64,000 bases of DNA, from the NCBI RefSeq assembly GCF_051131155.1, contig NZ_CP159508.1:806001-870000 (forward strand), given 5' to 3'. Below, one piece after another: positions 46,244-55,885 of this stretch (its first letter is position 1; each line of letters opens with the position of its first letter). This stretch comes from Pseudanabaena minima (GTDB lineage: Bacteria > Cyanobacteriota > Cyanobacteriia > Pseudanabaenales > Pseudanabaenaceae). The notes beneath the pieces are model-generated. The model saw only the letters and a list, made by a program, of their open reading frames with translations. It did no database searches and had not been told where the DNA came from. The position numbers and the translations under genes were made by a program.

Positions 46244-47749
46244 CTAAGGAAGTATACTTACAGACTGAGAAATATTTTCACCTAAACTATTGAATGCTGA
46301 TACTGCATAGCTAGCATTTTCTCCAGCAGCTTTATCTCGAAACTCAAGCACTACATGTGGATATATGGGAGCATCACCACCATCGCGTTCCTGTCCCTGT
46401 AATGTTGCGATTAGAGTATTGTTACGATAAACCCGAAATTTTGGCAATCCATTTTCAAGATCTGGGACAAAATCCCAATTTAAGACAACTTCAGTTGTTC
46501 CGACTCTTGTAACATGCAAATCAGTTGGTGCATCAGGCTTTCGAGTTGGAGAAACTCTGTCTGGATAGCAACTTTCATGTAGATATGGTACACCTAAGAG
46601 ACTAACAAGGGCTTTATTTGAACAAATACGATACCTAATCTTCTCAAATAAATTTGGATTGGAAACGTATGCTTGCCATTTATATGCGGTTTCTTCATTT
46701 GGTAGCCATGCTGCATGTAAAGGATCTCCTTTGTATTTACTGACTGGAGCTATTTCATGGGTATCTGGATTAGCCAACCAACCTTGAGATGCCTCAAGTT
46801 GACGGAGTTTTTGACTATCTTTTGTCAGCCGAGTAGTTAAGATCGAGTCCAAGTAAGGAATGGCGATAAGCCTTGTATCGGTAGATCCATGCCCCATATC
46901 CGCTTCTAGAGCAAGACCCCAAAGCGCACCAGCTTTTCTAAACCGAGAGAAAACTTGTCTGGGTAGGTCAAGCCCATCACTAAAATAGAACGTGCCAACT
47001 GCTTCGTCAGCGCCTAAAGCATACAGAACTGGCATTCCCAAAACATTTGGACTGATATCGGAGGCAAGAAGTTTATTAGGTTCTGAAAGAGAGATATTAG
47101 CGCCACCTCCTCGCATAGCTATTAAAGCAATCGTGCGATCGGGGTATTTGTGAGACATTTGTACAGCCCAGTCGGCTCCACCAGAATATCCCCAGAGTAC
47201 CCATGGGGTCTCACCTAATTCGGGATGTCGACTCTTTTGCCCTAATACATGAAGAGATTTTAGAAATGCATTTTCTGAGCCTCGGTCAATGACAGCCCAA
47301 CTATCGCAAGGATCAGCAGGCGGGATTCCAACTGTTTGATATTTAGTTCCGAGAATTGCTAGTTGATGCTTAATTGCTAGGGCTTGCCAGTGTAAATCGT
47401 TCGCGTAAACAAGCCCCATATCTGTAGCATCATCACCACCACATCCATGCTGCCTAACAATCACACCACGAACTGTTTCTACTCCGTTGGGAATCCATAT
47501 TCGATAATTGGCTAAAATATGATTGGCTGTATCAGTTATTGGAACTGATGTTTCGTAATAGATGCCACGCTCAAGACTATTTTTTTGTCCAGTAGATATA
47601 GCTGATTGTTCTGGCAATGGCTGAGGAACAGACAACAGCCATTTTATCCATCCTAAGTGAAGCAGAAGTGTAGTTAAAGTGGCTAAAAGGAAAATTACAA
47701 CAAGTTTCCATTTGATGTGAATAGCAAATGGGATGAATGGCAGTCGCAT
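46244..47749 (-). CDS. Membrane-anchored alpha/beta hydrolase with C-terminal FnIII-like domain
   Basis: I choose the ATG at 47747-47749, which has AGGA about 11 bases upstream and begins MRLPFIPFAIHIKWKL, giving about 501 residues. A longer TTG-initiated frame from 47812 is read out of a hairpin and is unlikely. The N-terminus is a signal anchor (LVVIFLLATLTTLLLHLGW). The hydrolase domain has the nucleophile elbow WGYSGGADWA, an oxyanion-type RQHGCGGDD, and candidate Asp and His (GADEAVG; MGHGST). The last 90 residues (PDAPTDLHVTRVGTTEVVLNWD) form a fibronectin type III-like domain. The protein is probably periplasmic or extracellular. It lies between the aminotransferase and condensation halves of the assembly line and may act on the product, but this is inference. 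Confidence 0.75.
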   Translation of the reverse strand: MRLPFIPFAIHIKWKLVVIFLLATLTTLLLHLGWIKWLLSVPQPLPEQSAISTGQKNSLERGIYYETSVPITDTANHILANYRIWIPNGVETVRGVIVRQHGCGGDDATDMGLVYANDLHWQALAIKHQLAILGTKYQTVGIPPADPCDSWAVIDRGSENAFLKSLHVLGQKSRHPELGETPWVLWGYSGGADWAVQMSHKYPDRTIALIAMRGGGANISLSEPNKLLASDISPNVLGMPVLYALGADEAVGTFYFSDGLDLPRQVFSRFRKAGALWGLALEADMGHGSTDTRLIAIPYLDSILTTRLTKDSQKLRQLEASQGWLANPDTHEIAPVSKYKGDPLHAAWLPNEETAYKWQAYVSNPNLFEKIRYRICSNKALVSLLGVPYLHESCYPDRVSPTRKPDAPTDLHVTRVGTTEVVLNWDFVPDLENGLPKFRVYRNNTLIATLQGQERDGGDAPIYPHVVLEFRDKAAGENASYAVSAFNSLGENISQSVSILP

Positions 47750-47784
47750 AACAGACAAAATCCTATTGAAAAACTGAACAAAGA

Positions 47785-47818
47785 GACATCTTGATATGCT
47801 GGTGCATATCAAGATGTC
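47785..47818. terminator. Hairpin between the NRPS-PKS and hydrolase genes
   Basis: GACATCTTGATATGC (47785-47799) pairs perfectly with 47804-47818 around TGGT. It starts 15 bases after the stop codon of the 2568-residue gene on the minus strand. It lacks a clear U-run, so it may attenuate or stabilise the transcript end. Confidence 0.6.
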
Positions 47819-47832
47819 AATGCGGCATGTCT

Positions 47833-50800
47833 TTACGAAACACCTCCAAGTTGCAAATATTTACCGGGATTATCTAGATCAGGAATATACCAAGCAGGAT
47901 TACCTTCGGGATCTCGTCCCAAACGAGCCCCTGGTTGGGGTGGACGATTGCGATCAAAGCCGCCATTATTGCCGTTAGCAACATTCTTAGGCTGTGGTAA
48001 AAATCCAATCATCTGCATTTCGGCAACAGTATCTTTAAAGGCTCTGATCACAAATTCAATATCAGCGTCGGAGTGAGATAGTGTAAAGAAGCAAGGACGA
48101 TGATCCCAGACATGGACACCTTTTTCGCGCAATAAATAGAATATCAAGCTGGCATAAGGACTTTCATGGGGATAGTTGATATAGAAATAAGAACTAAAGT
48201 GAGCAATCTCAATTGGCGCTTCAATTTGCTTGAAGTATTGGTTGAGATGAGTTGCAAATTTACTGACCTTATCGGCAAGCGATCGCTGCAACTCTGGTCC
48301 ACCTGCCTTAAGTTTATGGAGCACAGCCTCGGCTGCGGCTAGCGCCATAGGATGACGGACAAAGGTTCCTGCAAAGAAGGTAACTCCAACTTCAGGAATA
48401 GAGTTATCACCATATTGCCAGAATCCACCGTCAAGGGCATCCATATATTCAGCTTTACCCGCTACAATCCCAATCGGTAATCCGCCCCCAACCACTTTTC
48501 CGTAAGTTGCCATGTCAGCTTGGATATTAAAGTAAGCCTGAGCACCACCTGGGTGAACGCGGAAGCCTGTCACAACTTCATCAAAGATGTATGCGGTTCC
48601 AGATTGCTCAGTTAAAGTCCGCAAATCTTGCAAAAACTCTTTGGGTTGGAGGTTTGGATCACGGCTGCGAACTGGTTCCACTAAAATTGCGGCCAAATCA
48701 TCGGCGCGATCGCGCAGAATCTGTAAAGACTCAGGCGTGTTGTAATCCAATACCAGCAGATTCTCAAACATGCAGGGCAAAATCCCAGGAGCTGCGGGCA
48801 AGGTTTTAAGCTTGGGTCCTTGGCGATAGAGCACCTCGTCAAACGTACCGTGATAATCCCCAGCAAAGGTCGCCACGAGATCGCGTCCTGTAACTGTCCG
48901 AGCTAGACGTAAGGTTGCCATTACCGCTTCCGAACCCGTGTTACAAAATGCTACTCGTTCCATGCCTGTAAATTCGGCAACAAGTTTGGCAACTTTACCT
49001 GCTAGAGGAGTTTGTGGTCCAATTTCAATGCCCTTATCCAGCTGTGCTTTTACCGCTTCTGTCACGAAGTCTGGTGACCAACCAAAGAAATTCAACCCAA
49101 AGCCATTGGTGATATCCACATATTCGTTACCATCGACATCCCAGAGCTTGGAACCAGATGCGCGATCGGTTACAATCGGATACACCATTTCTTTAAACAA
49201 TGGTGTAAATCCCGAAACTGTGCGTGGATCGGCAAGGTATTTACGATGCTCCTGCGTCTGCCGTTTTGATTCTTGAGTCCGAGCGATATAACGGGCAATG
49301 ATGCGATCAAGGGCTTTTTGCTGTTCCGCTGTTAACGCGGCAGTGACCGACTTTTCGATCTTAGCTCCAGGTCCAAAGTTTTTGCGTGGTTTAGGTTCCT
49401 CCGCCTCAGTAACTGTTGCAACTTCTGCCTTGATTGGCACAGCCGCAGGTGCTGGCTGTGCAGGAGGTGCTGCTGGAGGAGCAACCGTTTGAACTACAGG
49501 TGCAGCGATCGCAGGACTAATCGTTCCACCTGTTTGACTGAGTAGCTGCAATTGTTGCGCCATAATTTGCAGTTGCTGAGCCACCACAGATTGCATCGTA
49601 CCAGCCATTTCAGGACTTAGAGAAGGCAGTACAGTGCCATTGTTATGATTGCCATTGGCAGGAATAGGTTGTCCGACAAAATTAGACATGGCTGGAGTAT
49701 AGGTAGAGATCGGTGTGGGATTAGCAACTAAAGTTGCAGCAGCAGGTGCAGGTACAGCAGGGGACGCAGGGGTAGAGACAACTTCTACTGGAGTTGCTGC
49801 GATAGGGGTGGGAGCAGGAAATGCATCTGGGGGAAGCGATCGCAGTACAAAGTCAGACAACGTATCGAGATTGGGATAATCTTCCAGTAAATGTCGAAAA
49901 GTGATTTTAACCTTGAACTTCTTTTTCAAAGCCATGGCAACTTGGGTGAGAGAAAGAGAATCCAGTCCCATTTCCAAGAATGTTGTTGTGCCATCATTAC
50001 CATCAATTTCTAGCCCTGAGGTGGTTTCTAGAACTTCTTGAAGTTGGGGGATAAGTTGTTGCTTACGAGCTTCAGTCATAATATGCGCTTGCACCTCTAT
50101 ATTGGGCGTAGAATTGGGTTGTAAAGATGGGATGGGTGGGAGTGATTGAATTTCGACGGTGGGCTGAATTGGGATTGGTTCAGCAGGTGGGGGCAGGGGA
50201 AGCGTTGGTTCAATCGTTGGTTTCGGATCGATCCAATAGCGCTTGCGCTCAAATGGATATGTGGGTAGTGGGATGCGATGTCGGTATTCATCAGCATAAA
50301 ACTTGGCTCTGTCAAGATCAACCCCAGCCAGCCAAAGTTGCCCGATCGCCTGCAATATGGCAAACCATTCGGCATCGTTATCGGCGGTGCTACCCAAGGA
50401 GGAAATTGCAATTTGACGTTTGATGTCTTTTGCCTGTTGTCGCGCTAATGTTGCGGTTGTGGTACGAGGACCTACTTCAAGTAAAACCCTTGCAGGCTGC
50501 TCCCATAGCTTTTTAGCACCCTCGGCAAACCGAACTGTAGCGCGTAAATGGCTAGCCCAATACATGGGGTCAGTAGCTTGAGCATCGGTGATCCATTCTG
50601 TTGTTACCGTTGACACAAAAGGAATTTTGGGTGGCGATAACTGAACCGTTTTGACCATTTCAGCGAATGGCTCAATAATTGGGTCCATCATTGGCGAGTG
50701 GAAAGCGTGGGAGGTATGTAATGTTCGACAAACAATCTCCTCGGCTTCCAGTTGTTGCTGCAAGTTATTAACTACATCAGTTGGTCCCGCCACAACACAA

Positions 50801-53800
50801 AGCGAAGCCCCATTTACTGCCGCGATCGCTAGGTCATCACTCAGACGCTTTTGCAACACCTCTGCAGGTAAGCGCACTGAGAGCATGGAACCACTGGGCA
50901 ATGCGCCCATCATCCTTGCGCGAGTCGCAACGAGTTTTAGCCCATCTTCTAGAGAAAACACACCCGATAAACATGCGGCAACAAATTCGCCAATGCTATG
51001 TCCAATCATCGCTGCGGGGCGAACACCCCAACTTTGCCAGAGAAGTGCCAGAGCGTACTCAATCGTGAATAAGGCTGGTTGAGTGTATTGAGTCTGCCGC
51101 AATAAAGCTGTGGCGGCTTCATCGTTACCATCGTTGCTCTGGGGTGGATAGATGACTTGCAGAAGATCTCGATCTAGCAAAGGACGGAGAATCTCCGCAC
51201 AGCGATTGACTGCATCCCGAAATACGATTTCATGCTCGTAGAAATACTTGCCCATGTTAAGGTACTGCGAACCCTGCCCAGGAAACATGAACACCACATC
51301 TGGGTTGCGAATTTCACTTAATCTTGTGGCACTGCGATTCACATCAAGAGATTCTAATATCGCGATCGCATCTAAGCGATCGCGACAAACGACGAAACGA
51401 CGATGATTGTAAGCTTTTCTGCCATGATCTAGGGTATAAGCTACATCGGCTAAGTTCGTCTCAAGATTGCGCGTGAAGTATTCCTTGAGGTTTGTCGTGG
51501 ACTGCTCTAGAGCAGTACTAGTTTTTGCCGACAACCGCAATAACTGAAAGGGACGAGAAGGACTAGAGACTTCCACTAATGGAGCTTCTTCTAAAACGAC
51601 ATGGGCATTTGTGCCGCCCACACCAAAGGAACTTACGCCAGCCCTGCGAGGTGTCTCGCCAGCCGTCCAATCAACGAGTTTGTTATTGACATAGAAAGGA
51701 CTATTCGCGAAGTCAATTTCTGGATTAGGTGATTCAAAGTTGAGGCTAGGTGGAATTTTTTTGTAATAAAGCGCTAGGGCAGTTTTGATCAGTCCTGTTA
51801 CTCCAGCCGCCGCAACTAAATGCCCAAAGTTACTTTTAACTGAACCGATCGCACAGAATTGGGTAGCATCGGTCTGAGTGCGAAAAGCCTGAGTGAGAGC
51901 CTCAATTTCGATGGGGTCGCCCAATGGAGTTGCGGTTCCATGAGTTTCAATATAAGAGATGGTGTCAGGATGGAAACCAGCCGAAGCTTGCGCCATAGTG
52001 ATTGCTCCCGCCTGTCCATTAACGCTTGGTGCAGTGAAGCTCACCTTATCCGTACCATCATTATTCATGCCTACGCCTTTAATCACGGCGTAGATGCGAT
52101 CGCCATCATCTAAGGCTTCTTCCAATCTCTTCAGTATGACAATACCCGCACCACTGTTAAACATGGTTCCTTGAGCATTAGCATCAAAGGGACGGCAACG
52201 CCCATCAGGGGAAAGCATACTACCTTCTTGGTAGAGATAGCCTCGATTTTGAGGTGTGGTAATGGAAATCCCCCCCGCTAGGGCAATATCACATTGATTA
52301 CTCATTAATCCCTGAAATGCTTGAATCACAGCAACTAGAGATGTTGAGCAAGCGGTATTAATGCTGAGGCTAGGACCCGTTAGCCCCAATTTGTAGGAGG
52401 TGCGCGTAGTGACAAAGTCCTTTTCATTGGCTAGCATCGTTTGAAATTCACCCAGTCGGTTGATGATTTCAGGACGACCGCAGATGTGATGCTCAAAGTA
52501 TGTATTTTGACCAGAGCCAGCATATAACCCGATTGCACCATCGTAGGATTCAGGCATATAGCCCGCATTTTCCAAAGCTGTATAGGCTAACTCTAGAAAT
52601 ACTCTTGCCTGTGGGTCAAGAACTTCGGCTTCTCTGGGACTAATTCCAAAGAAACTTGCATCAAAGGTTTCGGCTCCATCAATTATGCCCCTAACACGAA
52701 CATAGTTAGGGTCAGTACGTAATTCGACATCAACACTTGGATCGATTTCTGCATCAGTAAAAGTAGTGCAGGATTCTATCCCATTACAGAGATTCTGCCA
52801 CAGGGCTTCGACAGTATCCGCACCTGGAAAGCGCCCAACCATGCCAATAATTGCGATGCCATCAGAGTTAATCTTTGGTGCTTTTTGCAGGAGGCGATCG
52901 CGTTGTTTATTTTTTTGTTGCGGTTGCTCTAACTGTTTATGTTCTTCGCGATCGAGATACTGGGCAAATGTGCGGATAGTTGGATATTGATAAAGCTTGA
53001 CAGCACGGAATTCAGAACCTAGCTGTTTTTGGACTCTTGTCACCATCTGTAAGCCAAGCAGCGACGTGCCACCGATGTCAAAGAAATTGTCTTCAATCCC
53101 AACCTGCTCTAAGCCCAAAACACTACACCAGATTTCGGCAAGTATCCGTTCTTTGGGAGTATTGGGTGCAATAAAGTTATCCCCAACTCCCATAGAGACA
53201 GGTGCTGGTAAAGCACGACGATCCGCTTTCCCATTAGGCGTGAGAGGGATTTTGTCTAAGACGATAATCGCCGCAGGAATCATGTAATCAGCTAATTGAT
53301 CTTGTAAATAAGACTTAATTAGATTGATGTTGGGTGATTGCTCAGATTTTGGTGTTATATAAGCAACCAGTCGCTTACTGCCCACAACGTCCTCACGCAC
53401 AATCACTACAGCATCCCGCACGCTTTCATGATGGCTTAAAGCTGCCTCTATTTCACCTAATTCAATGCGGAAACCACGAATCTTTACTTGATTATCTAGC
53501 CTTTCAACAAACTCAATCGTGCCATCGGGGAGCCATCGCACCCGATCGCCTGTCTTATAGAGCCGTTTTGGAGAATCAGCACTGAATGGATCGGGAATAA
53601 ATTTCTCAGCAGTTAGGTCGGGACGATTGATATACTCACGCGCTAGTCCCGCCCCACCAACATGAAGTTCCCCCAAGACACCAATGGGAACAGGCTCACC
53701 ATGAGCATCGAGAATATAAACCTGAGTGTTAGCTATCGGTCTACCAATGGGAACTGATGTCACTTGATCGCCCAATGGTCGAGGAATGCGGTAGCAACAA

Positions 53801-55539
53801 GTGAATGTCGTATTTTCCGTAGGACCATATCCATTAATTAGCTGTGTCTCAGGAAGATGTTTTTGCGCGAGCCGAATAAAGCTTGGAGAGAGCGCCTCAC
53901 CACCCGTGAGTAGTTCTTTCACTCCTAAAAGAGATTCAGGAGATTCCGCAATGATCGTGTTAAACAATGCGGCAGTCAGCCACATGGTGGTAACACCGTA
54001 AGTTTGAATAACTGTTTTCAAGTCTTGGGGATCGGGAATGCCATCACTGGGGAATAAAACACAGCAACCACCATGCAGCAACGCTCCCCAAATCTCTAAA
54101 GTAGCAGCATCAAAGGAAATAGGTGCTAGTTGTAATAAAGTTTGATTGCCATCTAGCTCTGTAAAACTAGTACCAAATACTAGTCTGGAAACAGCTCGGT
54201 GCGGAATGGCAACTCCCTTGGGACGACCAGTAGAGCCTGAAGTGTAGTTAACATATGCCAAGCTATCAGCATTGACCTGTGTTGCCTCTGGAATACTTTC
54301 GGCAATCTCCTTCCCCCAATCCGTTTCCAGACAAATAATATGTGATTGAGTAGGAGGTAGGCGATCGCGTAGATGTGACTGCGTAATTAATACGGGAGCT
54401 TGAGTGTCCTCTAGCATAAAAGCAATTCGCTCTTGCGGATAAGCTGGATCAAGAGGAACGTAAACTCCACCTGCTTTAAGAATTCCGATAATAGCGATGA
54501 TCGTCTCAATCGATCTTTCTATACACATCGCCACAAATGTTTCTGCACCTACTCCAAGACGCTGTAGCTCACAAGCAAGAATATTCGCACGTCTGTCTAA
54601 TTCTTTATAAGTCAGTCTTATTGGAACTTCCGCATTAATGGATGGCAGAATTAAAGCAATCTTGTCAGGAGATTTTGCTACCTGCTCTGCAAAGATCTGA
54701 TGAATTGTGTGGTCTGAAGGGTAGGTTGCTTGCGTATTGTTCCACTCAATCAATATCTGATGACGCTCGACAGTAGTTAACATTGGCAAACTTGCAAGTT
54801 TCTGCTCAGGATTCGTGACCAGACCTTCTATCAAGGTTTGTAGATGCCCCAAAAGACGATTAATTGCAACTTCTTGAAAACGGTTGCGATCGTATCTAAG
54901 CTGCAATGTCAAATTTGTTTCTACCTTTACACCAAGAGTAATTGGGGAGTCAGGTATTGCCACAGACACTTGCTCTAGATCATCCAATATTATCAAGGTC
55001 TCAAACAGTGACATGCCTACGGGAATATCACTCCATGCTTGAATTTGACTTAGAGACACTTGAGAATATGTTTGAACAATCTTCCACTGTTCTTGAATCT
55101 GGAGTAGCCAAGCTAGACAAGTTAGAATTGATGTGTCAGCATTAATTGTGAGACGAAAGGGGATGGGTCGATTTTTTTTATTCTCTTCATCTGATATTAG
55201 AGTGGTTGAGATAGGCTGAAAGCCAAAAACAATATCTTCATTTCCACTGTAGCGATGGAGAAGTAAAGCCCAAACCCCTTGCAATATTGATGTAATATCT
55301 AGATTTTGTTCGCGAATAAACTTATTAAAAATAGAAGTTGCGGATTCATTGAGGCAAGCAATAGTTGTCTGATACTCGGGTACTGAAAGATGCTCTCTAA
55401 CCCTTACAGAATCACCACCCAAAAATGTGCTTGCATTGACACCCTTTAGAAACTGCTTCCAGAAATGCTCTTGGCTAGTCAAAGAAGATTTTGACATTGA
55501 TTCTGTATGTTTAACATCCATTTCAGCGCTTATTTCCAT
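47833..55539 (-). CDS. Hybrid NRPS-PKS: half-C - A - PCP - KS - AT - ACP - aminotransferase
   Basis: The 2568-residue protein is the likely start of the assembly line. A truncated condensation domain (about 25-250) lacks the HHxxxDG half. Next: A (about 265-775, YTSGSTGRPKG, NGK); PCP (Ser826); KS (about 895-1320, Cys1064 in TACSTS, His1200, His1240); AT (about 1415-1720, Ser1515 in GHSIGE, HAFH at 1611-1614 indicating malonyl-CoA); ACP (Ser1861); a Pro/Ala/Gln-rich linker (about 1905-2050); and a class III aminotransferase (about 2100-2510, PLP Lys2348 in TYGKVVGGG). The A pocket reads D-A-L-W-L-G-G-T-F-K (Val/Ile-like). No ketoreductase is present, so the beta-keto group can be aminated directly to a beta-amino acyl chain, as in the McyE and mycosubtilin aminotransferase modules. 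Alternative ATGs lie 7 and 15 codons in. Confidence 0.93.
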   Translation of the reverse strand: MEISAEMDVKHTESMSKSSLTSQEHFWKQFLKGVNASTFLGGDSVRVREHLSVPEYQTTIACLNESATSIFNKFIREQNLDITSILQGVWALLLHRYSGNEDIVFGFQPISTTLISDEENKKNRPIPFRLTINADTSILTCLAWLLQIQEQWKIVQTYSQVSLSQIQAWSDIPVGMSLFETLIILDDLEQVSVAIPDSPITLGVKVETNLTLQLRYDRNRFQEVAINRLLGHLQTLIEGLVTNPEQKLASLPMLTTVERHQILIEWNNTQATYPSDHTIHQIFAEQVAKSPDKIALILPSINAEVPIRLTYKELDRRANILACELQRLGVGAETFVAMCIERSIETIIAIIGILKAGGVYVPLDPAYPQERIAFMLEDTQAPVLITQSHLRDRLPPTQSHIICLETDWGKEIAESIPEATQVNADSLAYVNYTSGSTGRPKGVAIPHRAVSRLVFGTSFTELDGNQTLLQLAPISFDAATLEIWGALLHGGCCVLFPSDGIPDPQDLKTVIQTYGVTTMWLTAALFNTIIAESPESLLGVKELLTGGEALSPSFIRLAQKHLPETQLINGYGPTENTTFTCCYRIPRPLGDQVTSVPIGRPIANTQVYILDAHGEPVPIGVLGELHVGGAGLAREYINRPDLTAEKFIPDPFSADSPKRLYKTGDRVRWLPDGTIEFVERLDNQVKIRGFRIELGEIEAALSHHESVRDAVVIVREDVVGSKRLVAYITPKSEQSPNINLIKSYLQDQLADYMIPAAIIVLDKIPLTPNGKADRRALPAPVSMGVGDNFIAPNTPKERILAEIWCSVLGLEQVGIEDNFFDIGGTSLLGLQMVTRVQKQLGSEFRAVKLYQYPTIRTFAQYLDREEHKQLEQPQQKNKQRDRLLQKAPKINSDGIAIIGMVGRFPGADTVEALWQNLCNGIESCTTFTDAEIDPSVDVELRTDPNYVRVRGIIDGAETFDASFFGISPREAEVLDPQARVFLELAYTALENAGYMPESYDGAIGLYAGSGQNTYFEHHICGRPEIINRLGEFQTMLANEKDFVTTRTSYKLGLTGPSLSINTACSTSLVAVIQAFQGLMSNQCDIALAGGISITTPQNRGYLYQEGSMLSPDGRCRPFDANAQGTMFNSGAGIVILKRLEEALDDGDRIYAVIKGVGMNNDGTDKVSFTAPSVNGQAGAITMAQASAGFHPDTISYIETHGTATPLGDPIEIEALTQAFRTQTDATQFCAIGSVKSNFGHLVAAAGVTGLIKTALALYYKKIPPSLNFESPNPEIDFANSPFYVNNKLVDWTAGETPRRAGVSSFGVGGTNAHVVLEEAPLVEVSSPSRPFQLLRLSAKTSTALEQSTTNLKEYFTRNLETNLADVAYTLDHGRKAYNHRRFVVCRDRLDAIAILESLDVNRSATRLSEIRNPDVVFMFPGQGSQYLNMGKYFYEHEIVFRDAVNRCAEILRPLLDRDLLQVIYPPQSNDGNDEAATALLRQTQYTQPALFTIEYALALLWQSWGVRPAAMIGHSIGEFVAACLSGVFSLEDGLKLVATRARMMGALPSGSMLSVRLPAEVLQKRLSDDLAIAAVNGASLCVVAGPTDVVNNLQQQLEAEEIVCRTLHTSHAFHSPMMDPIIEPFAEMVKTVQLSPPKIPFVSTVTTEWITDAQATDPMYWASHLRATVRFAEGAKKLWEQPARVLLEVGPRTTTATLARQQAKDIKRQIAISSLGSTADNDAEWFAILQAIGQLWLAGVDLDRAKFYADEYRHRIPLPTYPFERKRYWIDPKPTIEPTLPLPPPAEPIPIQPTVEIQSLPPIPSLQPNSTPNIEVQAHIMTEARKQQLIPQLQEVLETTSGLEIDGNDGTTTFLEMGLDSLSLTQVAMALKKKFKVKITFRHLLEDYPNLDTLSDFVLRSLPPDAFPAPTPIAATPVEVVSTPASPAVPAPAAATLVANPTPISTYTPAMSNFVGQPIPANGNHNNGTVLPSLSPEMAGTMQSVVAQQLQIMAQQLQLLSQTGGTISPAIAAPVVQTVAPPAAPPAQPAPAAVPIKAEVATVTEAEEPKPRKNFGPGAKIEKSVTAALTAEQQKALDRIIARYIARTQESKRQTQEHRKYLADPRTVSGFTPLFKEMVYPIVTDRASGSKLWDVDGNEYVDITNGFGLNFFGWSPDFVTEAVKAQLDKGIEIGPQTPLAGKVAKLVAEFTGMERVAFCNTGSEAVMATLRLARTVTGRDLVATFAGDYHGTFDEVLYRQGPKLKTLPAAPGILPCMFENLLVLDYNTPESLQILRDRADDLAAILVEPVRSRDPNLQPKEFLQDLRTLTEQSGTAYIFDEVVTGFRVHPGGAQAYFNIQADMATYGKVVGGGLPIGIVAGKAEYMDALDGGFWQYGDNSIPEVGVTFFAGTFVRHPMALAAAEAVLHKLKAGGPELQRSLADKVSKFATHLNQYFKQIEAPIEIAHFSSYFYINYPHESPYASLIFYLLREKGVHVWDHRPCFFTLSHSDADIEFVIRAFKDTVAEMQMIGFLPQPKNVANGNNGGFDRNRPPQPGARLGRDPEGNPAWYIPDLDNPGKYLQLGGVS

Positions 55540-55885
55540 CAGAAGTCACAATGAATAGCATGTAAGGTTAAATGTAATTGAGTATACTTAATAAATTTAG
55601 AATACTCTCAAGTTAAAATTAGAATTTAGCATTTTATATCACATTTGTAAATCCATAGTTATTTAGAAATTTGGAGAAAGACGGGGTAATAAAGTTATAG
55701 AAGTTATAGGAAAGTTATAGATAGGTTATTCAGTTGTTTTTGGGTTAACTCTATACTCGCTACGTAGCTATAGTCTAGACGGTAAGATATCTATCATGAT
55801 TTCAAATCATAACTGACTTATACTAAAAACCAAATTTGTTATGTAAAGAAACCTTACGTAATTTAATAATTATTTCAAATCATAG
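55540..55885. other. Intergenic region upstream of the NRPS-PKS cluster
   Basis: This 346-base gap separates the cluster from the photolyase-like gene. It has no gene. It contains three direct copies of AAGTTATAG (55692-55700, 55701-55709, 55712-55720), two copies of ATTTCAAATCATA (55799-55811 and 55872-55884) and a short palindrome CTACGTAG (about 55760). These could be regulator sites for the leftward cluster promoter. Confidence 0.5.
55581..55611 (-). promoter_or_regulatory. Weak candidate promoter for the NRPS-PKS gene
   Basis: On the minus strand TTGAGA (55611-55606) and TATACT (55586-55581) resemble -35 and -10 boxes about 42 bases before the ATG. The 19-base spacer is long, so support is weak. 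Confidence 0.3.

Noticed and set aside
47750..47812. Extended N-terminus of the alpha/beta hydrolase (TTG start)
   Set aside because: Begins inside a hairpin; the ATG at 47747-47749 is followed by a proper signal anchor and has AGGA upstream.
22085..55539. Assignment to microcystin, nodularin or another named cyanotoxin cluster
   Set aside because: The aminotransferase module is McyE-like in layout, but Adda-type PKS genes, McyA/B/C-type order and expected A-domain codes are absent, so no named product is supported.
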